From the NCBI RefSeq assembly GCF_009729075.1, contig NZ_VTGY01000013.1, forward strand, positions 248,001 to 312,000: a stretch of DNA of 64,000 nt, given 5' to 3'. The DNA is from Mycolicibacterium sp. CBMA 226 (lineage in GTDB: Bacteria; Actinomycetota; Actinomycetes; Mycobacteriales; Mycobacteriaceae). Both the position numbers and the translations under genes were made by a program. The notes under the pieces are model-generated. The model had not been told where the DNA came from and did not search any database. It saw only the letters and a list, made by a program, of their open reading frames with translations. The first letter of the stretch is position 1, and each line of letters starts with the position of its first letter. Of the stretch, positions 7,856-17,223 are shown piece after piece.

Positions 7856-10233
7856 ATCGCGGCCGGGTCGGCCGTGGGCAGCGTCAGTTGCATGTTCGAT
7901 ACGTTCAGAACGCCGAGCGAGGCGATCGCTTGGTAGTCGGCAGCGCTGGCGACCAGTTGCAGTGTCAGCGTCTGCCCGGGGCGAAGCGTTTGTGCGACGT
8001 CTTCCAGCGCGACGGTGATCGTGTGTGTCTGGCCGTCCAATGTCACGGGGATGGGGGTGACCTGGTTGCCGAGCACGAGACCTGTTGTGTTGTCGACGAG
8101 TTGGCCGTACACGTGGCTGGCGATCCCCGTGCCGGAATAGGTGAGCGTCAGCTGCGGTGCGCCGACGACATAGGTCGTGGTCGTGCCTGCCGGAATCGTG
8201 AGATTCAGAGCGTTGTGCGCCGGACCACCGCCGATCGGTAATACACCGAGCAACGCCGAGCCGCCGATGAACGGGACCAGCGGCAGATGGCCACCGCTGC
8301 TCGAAGCGACGATCGGCGTGCCAGTGGGAATCGGGTAGACGTCTGACGAGTAGTACTGCCCGTGTTGGTCGACGAACTCGAACTTCGGGCCCGTCGACAC
8401 CGTGGTGTCACCTTTTACGTACCGGTCGAGCCACTGCAGGGTGCGCTGCTCGATCAGCCTGCCGTCGGTGGGATCGAGAAGATCATTGGTGCAGACCCCG
8501 TGCCCACCGCAGAACCAGATCACCTTCGTTGGCACACCGTCGGCGATAAGCGTTTTCGCGTTGGCATCGGCCTCTTGCAGGGTGAAGAGCGTGTCGACCG
8601 TGCCCTGGATCAGCATGGTCGGCGCCGTGATCTTGCTGACCAAATCGCCGGGACCGCGGCTGGCCAGCAGCGCTTGGTCGCTCGGGGTGATCAGGCCGGT
8701 CAGGTCGCCGTAGATCGCGGCGGGCAGCAGGGCGGGGTTGGCGCGCGCGAAAGTGCCGAGAAGTGCGGCCTCGAGGAGCGTTCCCCAGCCACTCTTGAAC
8801 GCATCGTTCTTGTAAAGCGAGGTGTTCAGGCTGTGCCACGCGATGGTCGGCACGATCGCATCGATCCGGGGATCGGTCGCGGCGGCCACCAGTTGGATGC
8901 CGCCCCCATAAGAGGCGCCGACCATACCGATCCGTGGATCGAGAAGTGCCGGGTTACCGTCGAGTCGGACATCGGGCCGGGTCGCCACCCAGGTGATGAT
9001 CGAGGAGACGTCCTTGGCCTCGAAATCAGGAGAGTCCACCTGCAGAACCCCGCCCGACTGCCACTCACCGCGCGGGTCCCACGTCACGACGTTGTAGCCG
9101 GCATTGCGCAGGGCGGCGACGCCGACCGCGCCCAGGTTGTCGGTGATCGGTCCGTCGAGAAAAGTGCCATTGATGTTCGTTGCACCCGGCATGCCCAGTC
9201 CTGGACCGTCGAGAATCGTCGGCGCCGTCTGACCTGCCCGAAGTCCGGTGGCAGGCATGAAATGGACATAGATCTGTGTGCCGTCGAATGACGTCACCAT
9301 CACGTCGGTCGGCATCGGAGTGCCGGCCGGTAGCCCCTGCTGCAGCGGGTATCCGATGATCGGATGGAGAACGTCGCTGATGATCGGAATCTGACTGATA
9401 AAAGCCACCACCGGCGTCACAAACAGCGGCCCGATGATGGGTATTTGCTGCAACGGCGCCAGCAGCGGCGTCTGCACGGTAGCGACGACACGCGCATGTG
9501 TCACCGGGTCGATCACCCCCGGAGCAACAGCGGCCGTGGGCGCGAAAGTCTCTTTGCTGGTGGCCGCGAGCATGGTCCACGCCAGCGGCGAGTCTGCCGG
9601 CGCACCAGGGTTGCCGCCAACGGATGGACTTCCGAGTGAGCCGGCCAGATGTGAGACGGCGGTGGCGACGGTCGCTACGGGCCCCGGGGAAACCGACGCG
9701 CTCGACGACGTCTGCGCCCGCGCACTGGTCGTCAGGGCCGCGAGCTGACTTGTGCTCGCGGTCGGTGCCGGTGATGTTGTCGGCGGGGGTGTGGTCTGGG
9801 TGATCGAAGTGCGGACGACGGCGGTCAAGGCTGCCGGCGTGGGCCGGGCCGGCGGGGTCGGCAGTGTCGGCGATGTCGGCGTCGAGGCCGGCTCCGGTGC
9901 AGTGATCTTGGCCGTTGATGTCGTCGGCGACGGGGACGGCGATGCCGGCGTCGGCGACTTGCGGTTGTCACGAAGCTTCGACATGAAAACTGTTGTTGAG
10001 GAAGGTTTTTCGGGCGTCTTTGCGACGTGCTTGTCGCCAGGCGCCGACGTATCGCCGACCGTGGCCGGCGCGGTCGCCGACGACGCTGGTGAGTTCTTCG
10101 CTCCTGCCGAACTCTCCCCGGTGTTGCTTGGCTGGTCGGCCCATGCCACGCCCCCGCCTGAGAGCACTGCCGCGCCAATCCCCAATGCCGCTGCCAACCC
10201 GCCGATTCGCCCGATGCTCCCCGCTGCACCCAT
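7834..10233 (-). CDS. Secreted CocE/X-Pro-peptidase-type alpha/beta hydrolase
   Basis: About 799 residues. An N-terminal signal sequence ends near AWADQPS and is followed by roughly 190 residues of Pro/Thr/Ser/Ala-rich linker. The alpha/beta-hydrolase domain has nucleophile elbow GASYGGG, probable acid in GTVDTLF and probable histidine in CGGHGVC. A C-terminal beta-sandwich resembles the S15 C-terminal domain. It probably hydrolyses esters or peptides outside the membrane; the substrate is unknown. I start at the ATG at 10233, eight bases after AGGA; an ATG six bases upstream is too close to that site. The gene stands alone under a promoter region holding a large dyad. Confidence 0.8.
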   Translation of the reverse strand: MGAAGSIGRIGGLAAALGIGAAVLSGGGVAWADQPSNTGESSAGAKNSPASSATAPATVGDTSAPGDKHVAKTPEKPSSTTVFMSKLRDNRKSPTPASPSPSPTTSTAKITAPEPASTPTSPTLPTPPARPTPAALTAVVRTSITQTTPPPTTSPAPTASTSQLAALTTSARAQTSSSASVSPGPVATVATAVSHLAGSLGSPSVGGNPGAPADSPLAWTMLAATSKETFAPTAAVAPGVIDPVTHARVVATVQTPLLAPLQQIPIIGPLFVTPVVAFISQIPIISDVLHPIIGYPLQQGLPAGTPMPTDVMVTSFDGTQIYVHFMPATGLRAGQTAPTILDGPGLGMPGATNINGTFLDGPITDNLGAVGVAALRNAGYNVVTWDPRGEWQSGGVLQVDSPDFEAKDVSSIITWVATRPDVRLDGNPALLDPRIGMVGASYGGGIQLVAAATDPRIDAIVPTIAWHSLNTSLYKNDAFKSGWGTLLEAALLGTFARANPALLPAAIYGDLTGLITPSDQALLASRGPGDLVSKITAPTMLIQGTVDTLFTLQEADANAKTLIADGVPTKVIWFCGGHGVCTNDLLDPTDGRLIEQRTLQWLDRYVKGDTTVSTGPKFEFVDQHGQYYSSDVYPIPTGTPIVASSSGGHLPLVPFIGGSALLGVLPIGGGPAHNALNLTIPAGTTTTYVVGAPQLTLTYSGTGIASHVYGQLVDNTTGLVLGNQVTPIPVTLDGQTHTITVALEDVAQTLRPGQTLTLQLVASAADYQAIASLGVLNVSNMQLTLPTADPAAITPETVA

Positions 10234-10359
10234 GCCCATATTCCTACCCCCGCGGCGCGGCATGCGGAAGAGTCCAGAACAAGGCAGCCCGTAGCGGCCC
10301 TGTGTGCGGGCGAACCCGGCGGCTCACGCCGCCCTGTGCATCATGTTCGGGCCGGACCC

Positions 10360-10394
10360 GTCAGCATTCTTTGACATTGTCAACCCGTGCTGAC
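10360..10394. promoter_or_regulatory. Nested dyad, candidate operator
   Basis: Centred on 10377: inner palindrome ttgaca-t-tgtcaa (10371-10383) flanked symmetrically by gtcagca (10360-10366) and tgctgac (10388-10394). It lies 127 bases upstream of the hydrolase start and 62 bases past the mfpA stop. The inner part looks like a TetR-type operator; the whole could also be a cruciform or terminator. Confidence 0.5.
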
Positions 10395-10456
10395 GGCCTC
10401 CGCCCGAAGTGGTGCCGCCTAGAGGTCACCTGGTGCTGGCCGGGAAACACTGACCG

Positions 10457-11029
10457 CTACTCCCCGTGCAAATCCAGACCGTGCGCGACGGCGTAGGCGA
10501 TGGCCTGGTCGACGTCGATGCGGGCGCCGCGAACCCCGGCGGTGGTCCAGAACGTCGCATCGGTCCGGGCGGCCCGCAAATCTGCCTGCTCGAACCTCGC
10601 GTTCTGCACCCGCGCACCACGGAGATCGGCCCCGCGCAGCACGGCCTTGCGCAGGTCCGTACCGACCAGCGAGGCCTCGGCCAGCCGGCAGTCGGTGAGG
10701 TCCACCGATCGCAGGTCGCAACCGGCCAGCACAGCGAGCCGCAAGTCCACCTCGACCATCGTGATGGGCCGCAGCGAGCACTCGGTGAACGTCGATCCGA
10801 GCATGGTGCAGTGCCGGAAGGTGCTGTGCGCCAGCAAGGTCCGGCGGAAGGTGCAGTTGCGGAAAGCCGAGCCGGAATGCTCGGACTCGGTCAGGTCGAC
10901 ACCGCTGAAGTCGCAGTCGGTGAAGACCACCCGTTCGGTGCGCAGCCGGCTCAGGTCGGCGTCGTGTTCGTCGCGAAAAACGACTCCGGTGAATTCCGTA
11001 TCCTGCCAGTGCTCGTCGGGAACCGTCAC
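10457..11029 (-). CDS. mfpA: Pentapeptide-repeat gyrase-protecting protein MfpA
   Basis: About 190 residues, almost entirely pentapeptide repeats of the A(D/N)LXX type (DCDFSGVDL, CDLRSVDLTDCRL, ADLRGARVQNARF), forming a right-handed beta helix that mimics DNA. In mycobacteria MfpA binds DNA gyrase and lowers fluoroquinolone sensitivity. The GTG at 11029 gives MTVPDEHWQDTEFTG, close to the N-terminus of the M. tuberculosis protein; the longer frame runs into the divergent gene. Normally mfpA follows mfpB directly. Here it is about 790 bp away with an opposite-strand gene between, and only 19 bases separate it from that gene's start, so it probably has its own promoter. Confidence 0.9.
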   Translation of the reverse strand: MTVPDEHWQDTEFTGVVFRDEHDADLSRLRTERVVFTDCDFSGVDLTESEHSGSAFRNCTFRRTLLAHSTFRHCTMLGSTFTECSLRPITMVEVDLRLAVLAGCDLRSVDLTDCRLAEASLVGTDLRKAVLRGADLRGARVQNARFEQADLRAARTDATFWTTAGVRGARIDVDQAIAYAVAHGLDLHGE

Positions 11030-11048
11030 GAGTTCGTACGATAGCCCG

Positions 11049-11822
11049 ATGGCCGACCTGGCACGCCCCGCTGACCATCTATCGAGACGCGGCTTTCTCA
11101 CACTGACCGCCGCCGGACTGACTGCATCACTGACCGCCCCGATTGCCTTGGCCGACAACGGCAAACTGATCGACTTCGCCGAACGTCAGGTGCCCGTGGA
11201 CCAGATCGTCGCAGCGGGCTACACCGGCGTCATCGTCTACGTATCGGAGCTCCGGCCGGGCGCCACCTTCGACTTCAAGCCGGTCAGTCGCAGCTACACC
11301 GACGCGCTGCGCGCGGCAGGTCTGCACGTCGTCAGCGTCTACCAGTACGGCAAGCCCGGCTGGGTCAACAGCCCCTCGGACTTCACCCGCGGCTTCGACG
11401 GCGGCGTGGCCGACGCCCGTACCGCGCAGAGCCTGCACGGCGCGGCCGGTGGACCCGACACCGCGCCGATCTTCTTCAGCGTCGACGAGGACATCTCCGC
11501 CGATACCTGGAAAAGCGTTGCGCTGCAATGGTTCAAGGGCATCAATTCAGTAATCGGACCGGCACGCACAGGGATTTATGGCGGCGCCCGGCAGGTCACC
11601 TGGGCGGTCGACGACGGCGTCATCGGCCGGTCCACCACGCCCGGTCACAGCTGGGCCTGGCAGACGCGGGCCTGGTCCGGCGGCGCCCGCGCGCCGGTGG
11701 CCGTGCTGTATCAGGCGACGGTGGTGACGGCGTCCGACCCCGGCACCATGATCGGCGACATCCACGTCGACGAGGACGACATATTGGCGCCTGACTACGG
11801 GCAGTGGGACCTGGCGCGCTAG
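11049..11822 (+). CDS. Tat-exported DUF1906 glycoside-hydrolase-like protein (Rv2525c-like)
   Basis: A 257-residue protein with a twin-arginine signal (SRRGFLTL, residues about 13-20) and hydrophobic stretch before the ALADNG cleavage region. The mature part aligns by eye with Rv2525c: AAGYTGVIVYVSE, VSVYQYGK, GPDTAPIFFSVDED, TGIYGGARQVTWAV, HVDEDD. The family has a GH25-like barrel and is thought to act at the cell wall. The gene sits alone on the plus strand between mfpB and mfpA. Its stop shares the palindrome CTAG with the mfpB stop (zero gap), and its start is 19 bases from the mfpA start. Confidence 0.88.
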   Translation: MADLARPADHLSRRGFLTLTAAGLTASLTAPIALADNGKLIDFAERQVPVDQIVAAGYTGVIVYVSELRPGATFDFKPVSRSYTDALRAAGLHVVSVYQYGKPGWVNSPSDFTRGFDGGVADARTAQSLHGAAGGPDTAPIFFSVDEDISADTWKSVALQWFKGINSVIGPARTGIYGGARQVTWAVDDGVIGRSTTPGHSWAWQTRAWSGGARAPVAVLYQATVVTASDPGTMIGDIHVDEDDILAPDYGQWDLAR

Positions 11823-12427
11823 GCCGGGGCGCCCAACCTCGTCAGTGCGTACTCGGTGACGGTGATCAGCGCATCACGCGCCGACTGTCGCTGCCGCGCG
11901 TCGACGGTGACGACCGGGATGTGGTCGGACAAGGCCAGCGCCTTGCGCACCGCATGGCCGGGATGCCTTGGTGCGCCATCGAATTCGTTGACGGCGATGA
12001 TGAACGGCAGGCCCCGTGCCTCGAAGAAGTCGACGGCGGCGAAGCTGTCCTGCAGCCGGCGGACGTCGACGAGGATGATCGCGCCGATGGCGCCGCGCAC
12101 CAGGTCGTCCCACATGAACCAGAACCGGCGCTGCCCCGGCGTACCGAACAGGTAGAGCACCAGGTCGTCGGCGAGCGTGATGCGGCCGAAGTCCATGGCC
12201 ACGGTGGTGGTGTTCTTGTCGGGCGTGCCGGCGAGCGCGTCGACCCCGGCGGAGGCATTGGTGACGATCGCTTCGGTGCGCAGCGGCATGATCTCCGAGA
12301 CCGCGCCGACGAACGTCGTCTTACCGGCACCGAACCCGCCCGAGATGACGATCTTCGTCGACGCGGGGGCGTGCCGATGGGAGCGCCCGCCGGAGCCCGG
12401 AGGCCGGTCAGAGAGCTCGAAGCCCAC
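11819..12427 (-). CDS. mfpB: Conservon Ras-like GTPase MfpB
   Basis: A 202-residue small GTPase with P-loop GGFGAGKTT, switch motif FGTPGQ and NEFD in place of NKxD. In mycobacteria MfpB is reported to work with MfpA in gyrase protection. Starts at GTG 12427, with GAGG seven bases upstream, overlapping the DUF742 gene by 20 bases. Fourth gene of the conservon histidine kinase - roadblock - DUF742 - GTPase. Confidence 0.92.
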   Translation of the reverse strand: MGFELSDRPPGSGGRSHRHAPASTKIVISGGFGAGKTTFVGAVSEIMPLRTEAIVTNASAGVDALAGTPDKNTTTVAMDFGRITLADDLVLYLFGTPGQRRFWFMWDDLVRGAIGAIILVDVRRLQDSFAAVDFFEARGLPFIIAVNEFDGAPRHPGHAVRKALALSDHIPVVTVDARQRQSARDALITVTEYALTRLGAPA

Positions 12428-12791
12428 GCAGTGTCCTCCCGATCAAGTCACGCCTATCGTCGATGCTCGTCGTTGTGCCGAGCGTGGCGTGTACTTGAAG
12501 ATAACCCTGCGTGACGAGGTCGCCGATCAGCACACGCGCAACACCGAGTGGTATTGCTAACTTTGCCGCGACCTCGGCCACCGAGGGCCGGGTGGAACCG
12601 AGTTTGAGAATTTCGCCGCGCACGTCGTTGCCGGGCCAGGACGACGCCGGAGCGGACTCGATCGGGTAGATCGGCGCCTCCATGGGCAGATCGACCTCGG
12701 TGGCGGTCCGGCCCGCGGTCAGGCGGTAGGGCCGCACCAGGCTGGGCTGCTCCGACGAGAACGCGGCCCAGGCATCAGATGTCGGCTCCAT
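12408..12791 (-). CDS. Conservon DUF742 protein (Rv3363c-like)
   Basis: A 127-residue protein with a winged-helix-like C-terminal half (RPSVAEVAAKLAIPLGVARVLIGDLVTQGYL), the hallmark of DUF742 conservon proteins. It is thought to link the roadblock protein to the GTPase. Starts six bases after the roadblock gene ends and overlaps mfpB, so its translation is coupled to both. Confidence 0.9.
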   Translation of the reverse strand: MEPTSDAWAAFSSEQPSLVRPYRLTAGRTATEVDLPMEAPIYPIESAPASSWPGNDVRGEILKLGSTRPSVAEVAAKLAIPLGVARVLIGDLVTQGYLQVHATLGTTTSIDDRRDLIGRTLRGLRAL

Positions 12792-12797
12792 GATGAC

Positions 12798-13223
12798 CTA
12801 CGGCCTCATCCGATTTGCCGGCTCCGCCGACGTCCTGCGCGAGGACTGCACGACGGTCCCGACCCGTTCGACCAGGATCGCCATCTCGTAGCCGATCTGG
12901 CCGATGTCGCATGAGCGGGTTGCCAGCGTCGCGAGGTTGGAGCCGTCGCCGACGCGCATCAGCAGCAGATAGCCGTGCTCCATCTCGACCACGGACTGCA
13001 GGACGTGCCCGCCGTCGAACAGTTGGGAGGCGCCGGTGGCCAGGCTGGCCAGCCCGGACGCGACGGCGGCGAGCTGATCGGCACGTTCGGTCGGCATCCG
13101 TGAGCTGGCGGCCATCAGCAGACCGTCGGCCGACACCAGGATGGCGTGCGCCACCCCCGACACCTCGTCGGCGAATTTCGTGACGAGCCAGTCGAGTGAC
13201 TCGCGCTGGGTTGCCCGGGTCAT
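12798..13223 (-). CDS. Conservon roadblock/LC7 protein (Rv3364c-like)
   Basis: A 141-residue roadblock/LC7 fold with [15 protein letters not shown] near the N-terminus and [14 protein letters not shown] in the middle. These proteins act as GTPase regulators in conservons. The ATG at 13223 is six bases after GGAGG; a GTG three bases earlier overlaps the kinase stop and is the alternative. Confidence 0.9.
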   Translation of the reverse strand: MTRATQRESLDWLVTKFADEVSGVAHAILVSADGLLMAASSRMPTERADQLAAVASGLASLATGASQLFDGGHVLQSVVEMEHGYLLLMRVGDGSNLATLATRSCDIGQIGYEMAILVERVGTVVQSSRRTSAEPANRMRP

Positions 13224-15916
13224 CACCGACCTCCGTTGTCTCGGGACTGCGACCGACCGGCGTGCACACCACCGAAATGCCCGCCGATGCTGGCCCGCAC
13301 TGCGGCGGGATCCCGCCGCAGTGCTCCCTCGTCGGAAGCTTCGGGGTCGGCGCCCTCGTCAGGCGCACCGGGGATCAGCCTGGCACCGGGCTGACGGACC
13401 GGCAGGCCCGCCTCAGTGTGCTCGACGACCGGCGCGTCCTGCGCGGCGGCCGCCGCCGACCAGCCCTGGTCCCACACCGTCTGCCAATCGAGGTCGGTGC
13501 TGTTCGCCAACTGGGTGGGGTCGTCGATCAGCCATTCCGACAGCATCCTCTGGTAGATGGCGTCCTCGCTTCCGGCAGTGGCGCTCGGCTGGGGCGTCGG
13601 GGTCGGGCGAGCCGGCGGCGCGGATTCCGGCACCGAACGCGCAGGCTCGGGGCGTGCAGGCTCAGCCGCCCGCGGCGGCGTCTGGGCCCGGGCCGCGAAG
13701 AACGACGACGTGTCGGTCGGCGCCTGCGCGGGCCGGTCGACAGGCGACTCGGCTCGCCCGCCGATGCCGCTGGCGCCAGGGTTGCGCTGCGGCAGGTTGA
13801 CTCCGCTGAGATCACCGGCGTCGGTGGGGGCGGCGCCGAAGCCGTTGCGCTGCTGGGGCTCCACGAACGCCGGCTCCACCGGTGGAGCGGGCGGCGCCGG
13901 GGGCTGAGCGAAAGGCTGTTCCACGGCACCGAACGTCGCGAACCCGCCGGTGTCGGGACCGAGACCCGGCAGTTCCGTCACGCCGGTCTCGGCGGTGGAC
14001 GAGCCGTCCCAGTAGGTACCGAAATCCGGAATCGCGGGCAAGCCGGCCAGCAGTTCGACCGGGACGTAGATGCCGGCGGTGGTGCCTGAATCGGGATCAC
14101 CTTCGACGGTGTCGCGCAGTCGGACGACCAGGCCGTGCTGCGTGGCGAGCCGACCGACCACGAACAGACCCATGTGCCGCGCGGTGTACGTGTTGACCTC
14201 ACCGCCCGAGCGCAGCCGGCTGTTGGCCATGCGCAGGTCGGCTTCGGTCATGCCCAGGCCGGCGTCGCTGACCTCGATCACCAGTGCGCCGTTGGACGCA
14301 TGCACCGCGGAGACGTGTACCTGGGAGCTCGGCGGCGAGTAGCGCAGGGCGTTGTCGAGCAGCTCGGCCATCATGTGCACCAGGTCGCCGGCGACCGATC
14401 CGTGGATCTCGGTGTCGGGCGCGGCGACGATGACCACGCGGGTGTAGTCCTCGACCTCTGAGGCCGCCGCGTTGATCACCGTGGTCACCGGCACCGGCTC
14501 GCCCTGCTCGTGCGGCACGTTAGTCCCGGCCAGCACCAGCAGGTTGGCGCCGTTGCGCCGCATCCGCGCCGCCAGGTGGTCCAGCCGGAACAGCTTGGCC
14601 AGGCGCTGCGGATCCTGCTCGTCGCGCTCGAGCTGGTCGATGACCGTCAGCTGCTGGTCGATCAATGACCGGCTGCGTCGCGACAGCGTCTCGAACATGT
14701 CGCTGACCTGCAGCTGCAGCCGGGCCTGCTCGCCGGCCAGCAGCACCGCCTGCTCGTGCAGTTCGTCGACCGCGTGCGCAACCTGACCGATCTCCTCGGT
14801 GGTCTGCACCGGTAGCGGCCGCACCGTCACGTCGGCGCCGGACCTGACCTCGTCGAGCTCACGGACCAGGTCCTCGTGGGCGACCTTGAGGGCGCTGCTG
14901 CGCAGTCGGCGCAGCGGCCGGATCAGCGTGCGCGCCATGTACAACACGACGAGCAGCGCCAGCACCATCACCGCGCCGACGATCACCGAGTCGCGGATGG
15001 CTTCGGTGCGCCTGGCAGCGGCTTGTTCGTCGACGGCAGAGGTGACAGTTGCCGATACACCGTCGATGAGTTTCCCGGCGATGCCGCTGGTGGTCTGGAT
15101 CGACTGGGTCAGTTCAGGATTGTTGACCAGCTGCACGTTCGGGTCGGACATCATCGACATCCGCTTGACCATTTCCTGCGCCAGCTTCTGCGCCTCGGGC
15201 GACCCGACGCCCAGCACTTCGCTCATCCCGAACAACGTCGACGGCTCGGTGCCGGCCAGTGTGGTCATCGAGCTGCGCAGTTCGTTGTCCGGCAGCTCGC
15301 CGCCGAGGGTGACGAGCAGCTGCTGCATCATCATCTGGCCGCGCGCGCCGACAGCCCGGCTCAGGCCCTGCGTCTGGGCGCGGATCTTCTCGTCATCGAT
15401 ACGCACCGAACCGTTGATGGTGTCCTCGGCGGTCAGCAGGATCGGCGCGTACAGGGTGACGCGCTCGCGCAGCCCGACGCTGTTGGCCGCGACCTTGTTG
15501 AGCAGCCCCTGACCACCGTCCAGCAGTGTCTTGACCCCATTACGGACGTCGGTCGCGACGTCCGTGTCCGTCAGCCGGTGTTGCAGCCGCCGTTTACTGT
15601 CGTCATAGGCGCTGAGCGCCTGTTGTGCGTCACCGCCGGTGGAGCTGGCCAGCATCGCCGCGTCGAAGGTAGCCATGTAGTTCTCGATGGCCGGCACCAT
15701 TTCGGCGCGATCAGCCGCGCGCCGCAAATCCGCCGCATCGGTCCAACCCGAATAGATACGCATTCCGCCGAACGTGCCGGCCAGCACCAGAGGCACAAAG
15801 GCGATGGCGAACACTTTCCAGGCGACCGGCCAATTCGACGGCGCGAAGCGGGATGGGCGTTTCGCGGGGGCGCGGGTGACCTGATCAGCTGCCGAAAACT
15901 GTTGCGCAGCAGTCAT
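13223..15916 (-). CDS. Conservon sensor histidine kinase (Rv3365c-like)
   Basis: About 897 residues. A first membrane span follows [17 protein letters not shown] and is followed by a ~270-residue extracytoplasmic nitrate-sensor-like helical domain. The second span ([13 protein letters not shown]) leads to HAMP, then a coiled coil. The ATPase domain has N-box LDNALRYSP and G-box DAGLGM. The last ~280 residues are Pro/Ala-rich disordered sequence. No typical H-box was found, as in other conservon kinases. ATG at 15916 (MTAAQQF) is chosen over an Arg-rich extension. First gene of the mfp conservon. Confidence 0.88.
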   Translation of the reverse strand: MTAAQQFSAADQVTRAPAKRPSRFAPSNWPVAWKVFAIAFVPLVLAGTFGGMRIYSGWTDAADLRRAADRAEMVPAIENYMATFDAAMLASSTGGDAQQALSAYDDSKRRLQHRLTDTDVATDVRNGVKTLLDGGQGLLNKVAANSVGLRERVTLYAPILLTAEDTINGSVRIDDEKIRAQTQGLSRAVGARGQMMMQQLLVTLGGELPDNELRSSMTTLAGTEPSTLFGMSEVLGVGSPEAQKLAQEMVKRMSMMSDPNVQLVNNPELTQSIQTTSGIAGKLIDGVSATVTSAVDEQAAARRTEAIRDSVIVGAVMVLALLVVLYMARTLIRPLRRLRSSALKVAHEDLVRELDEVRSGADVTVRPLPVQTTEEIGQVAHAVDELHEQAVLLAGEQARLQLQVSDMFETLSRRSRSLIDQQLTVIDQLERDEQDPQRLAKLFRLDHLAARMRRNGANLLVLAGTNVPHEQGEPVPVTTVINAAASEVEDYTRVVIVAAPDTEIHGSVAGDLVHMMAELLDNALRYSPPSSQVHVSAVHASNGALVIEVSDAGLGMTEADLRMANSRLRSGGEVNTYTARHMGLFVVGRLATQHGLVVRLRDTVEGDPDSGTTAGIYVPVELLAGLPAIPDFGTYWDGSSTAETGVTELPGLGPDTGGFATFGAVEQPFAQPPAPPAPPVEPAFVEPQQRNGFGAAPTDAGDLSGVNLPQRNPGASGIGGRAESPVDRPAQAPTDTSSFFAARAQTPPRAAEPARPEPARSVPESAPPARPTPTPQPSATAGSEDAIYQRMLSEWLIDDPTQLANSTDLDWQTVWDQGWSAAAAAQDAPVVEHTEAGLPVRQPGARLIPGAPDEGADPEASDEGALRRDPAAVRASIGGHFGGVHAGRSQSRDNGGR

Positions 15917-16149
15917 CGCGGCTCGGCTTCCCCGCCGGCCATGGGGCCGCAATCAACTAAAGGCGCATGGTTCATATCGGTGTTCCCCGCCGGATTATCA
16001 GCCCACTCGGGCACGGGAAATCCGCCTGGCAATCTGTCGCAGTATGACAGCGATAAGCAGCTGTTTCCATGCTTCACATCCAACGAACAGCGTTCGTGAC
16101 CGATGTGTTGCACAGTTGTGTGATAAGAGCGCGCCGTCCGGTCCGCCGC

Positions 16150-16515
16150 TCAGTGAATGCGATTGAGCAGAACCCAGTTGAGTACGGGGACCGCGATCTC
16201 GACAACGATCAGCACGATATAGAAGGCGTGCGGCACCCCGGTCTGCCAGATGGCCAGCAGCCGGGCCAGGCCGCCGGCCAGGAACACCCCGCTCAGGGCC
16301 TGCACCAGCACCGACCGCCGGGCAAGGTCGGCGGCGGCCCAGACGAATCCCCCACCGAATCCGATGAAGAGCATCGCGTAAAACCGCAGTTCACTGTCGA
16401 TGCTGGCGTTGACCGGACCGCCGGCGATGATCGACGGCGGGCCGAACAACAGGTGCACGATCCCGATCGCCATGCAAGCGGCACCGAAGACTCTCAACCA
16501 CCACTTGGTCGCCAT
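16150..16515 (-). CDS. DUF4345-type four-span membrane protein
   Basis: A 121-residue protein with four hydrophobic spans: one near the N-terminus (RVFGAACMAIGIVHLLFG), then ELRFYAMLFIGFGGGFVWAA and two C-terminal spans. The pattern matches DUF4345. It is divergent from a TetR gene, and a perfect inverted repeat sits 14 bases upstream of its start, so it is probably repressed by that regulator. Function unknown. Confidence 0.7.
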   Translation of the reverse strand: MATKWWLRVFGAACMAIGIVHLLFGPPSIIAGGPVNASIDSELRFYAMLFIGFGGGFVWAAADLARRSVLVQALSGVFLAGGLARLLAIWQTGVPHAFYIVLIVVEIAVPVLNWVLLNRIH

Positions 16516-16528
16516 GCCCCGCCCCCGT

Positions 16529-16547
16529 TATTAGATCCCATCTAATA
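16529..16547. promoter_or_regulatory. Inverted repeat between DUF4345 and TetR genes
   Basis: tattagat-ccc-atctaata: perfect 8-base arms. It lies in the 84-base divergent gap, next to the DUF4345 start, as expected for the operator of the adjacent TetR repressor. Confidence 0.6.
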
Positions 16548-16599
16548 GAAGATTATGGCCCTGCAAAGCTGCGGTCAACAGGTGAATTAGAGTGCCTAA

Positions 16600-17223
16600 A
16601 TGGCACGGAGTCGGTTGACCCCCGACCAACGTCGAGATCAGATCCTCGATCTCGGTATGGCGGCGTTCTCGGTCACCCCTTTCGAACAAGTATCGATGGA
16701 GGACATCGCGGCACAAGCCGAGATCTCCCGGGCGTTGATCTACCACTACTTCCCCAGCAAGAAGGAACTGTTCGCCGCGCTCTGGGCCAGGGCCCACGAG
16801 CAACTGTCCGCGGACTCGCACTTCACCCCTGCCGGCACAGTGCGAGACCAGGTCCGCGCCGCGCTTGTCACCTACTACTCGTTCTACGAACGCAACTTGA
16901 CTCTGGTCATGATTGCCAACCGCAGTGCCATCGCGGCCGATCCGGTGGTGCGCGACCCGATCACCATCGAACTCAACGGCCTCCGCGACCGCATCGTGAA
17001 CTCGCTCGACCTGACCGAAAGCGGCCGCGATGTGATGGCCGTCGCGCTGTCCGGCTGGCTCGCACTGGTTCGCGAGATCGCTCTGGAATGGCTTGGGCTG
17101 CAACAAATTTCTCGCGATGCCGCCGTCGATCTGTGCATGTCCGCGCTTGACGGTCTGGTGAGCCCGCATGCGGACCTGAACCGGCAGCCCCGTGGGATCA
17201 CCGATTCGGCGGCCGCGCGCTGA
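16600..17223 (+). CDS. TetR-family regulator
   Basis: A 207-residue regulator. The N-terminal helix-turn-helix is clear (ILDLGMAAFSVTPFEQVSMEDIAAQ, then AEISRALIYHYFPSKKELF); the all-helical C-terminal half is a ligand domain of unknown specificity. There is no good ribosome site before the ATG, so the transcript may be leaderless. Its stop abuts that of the convergent secreted-protein gene with no gap. It probably controls itself and the divergent DUF4345 gene. Confidence 0.85.
   Translation: MARSRLTPDQRRDQILDLGMAAFSVTPFEQVSMEDIAAQAEISRALIYHYFPSKKELFAALWARAHEQLSADSHFTPAGTVRDQVRAALVTYYSFYERNLTLVMIANRSAIAADPVVRDPITIELNGLRDRIVNSLDLTESGRDVMAVALSGWLALVREIALEWLGLQQISRDAAVDLCMSALDGLVSPHADLNRQPRGITDSAAAR

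Noticed and set aside
4966..11048. Toxin-antitoxin genes (relJK) expected between folD and mfpA by M. tuberculosis synteny
   Set aside because: No small toxin or antitoxin frame found; the space is occupied by the ABC exporter and secreted hydrolase genes.
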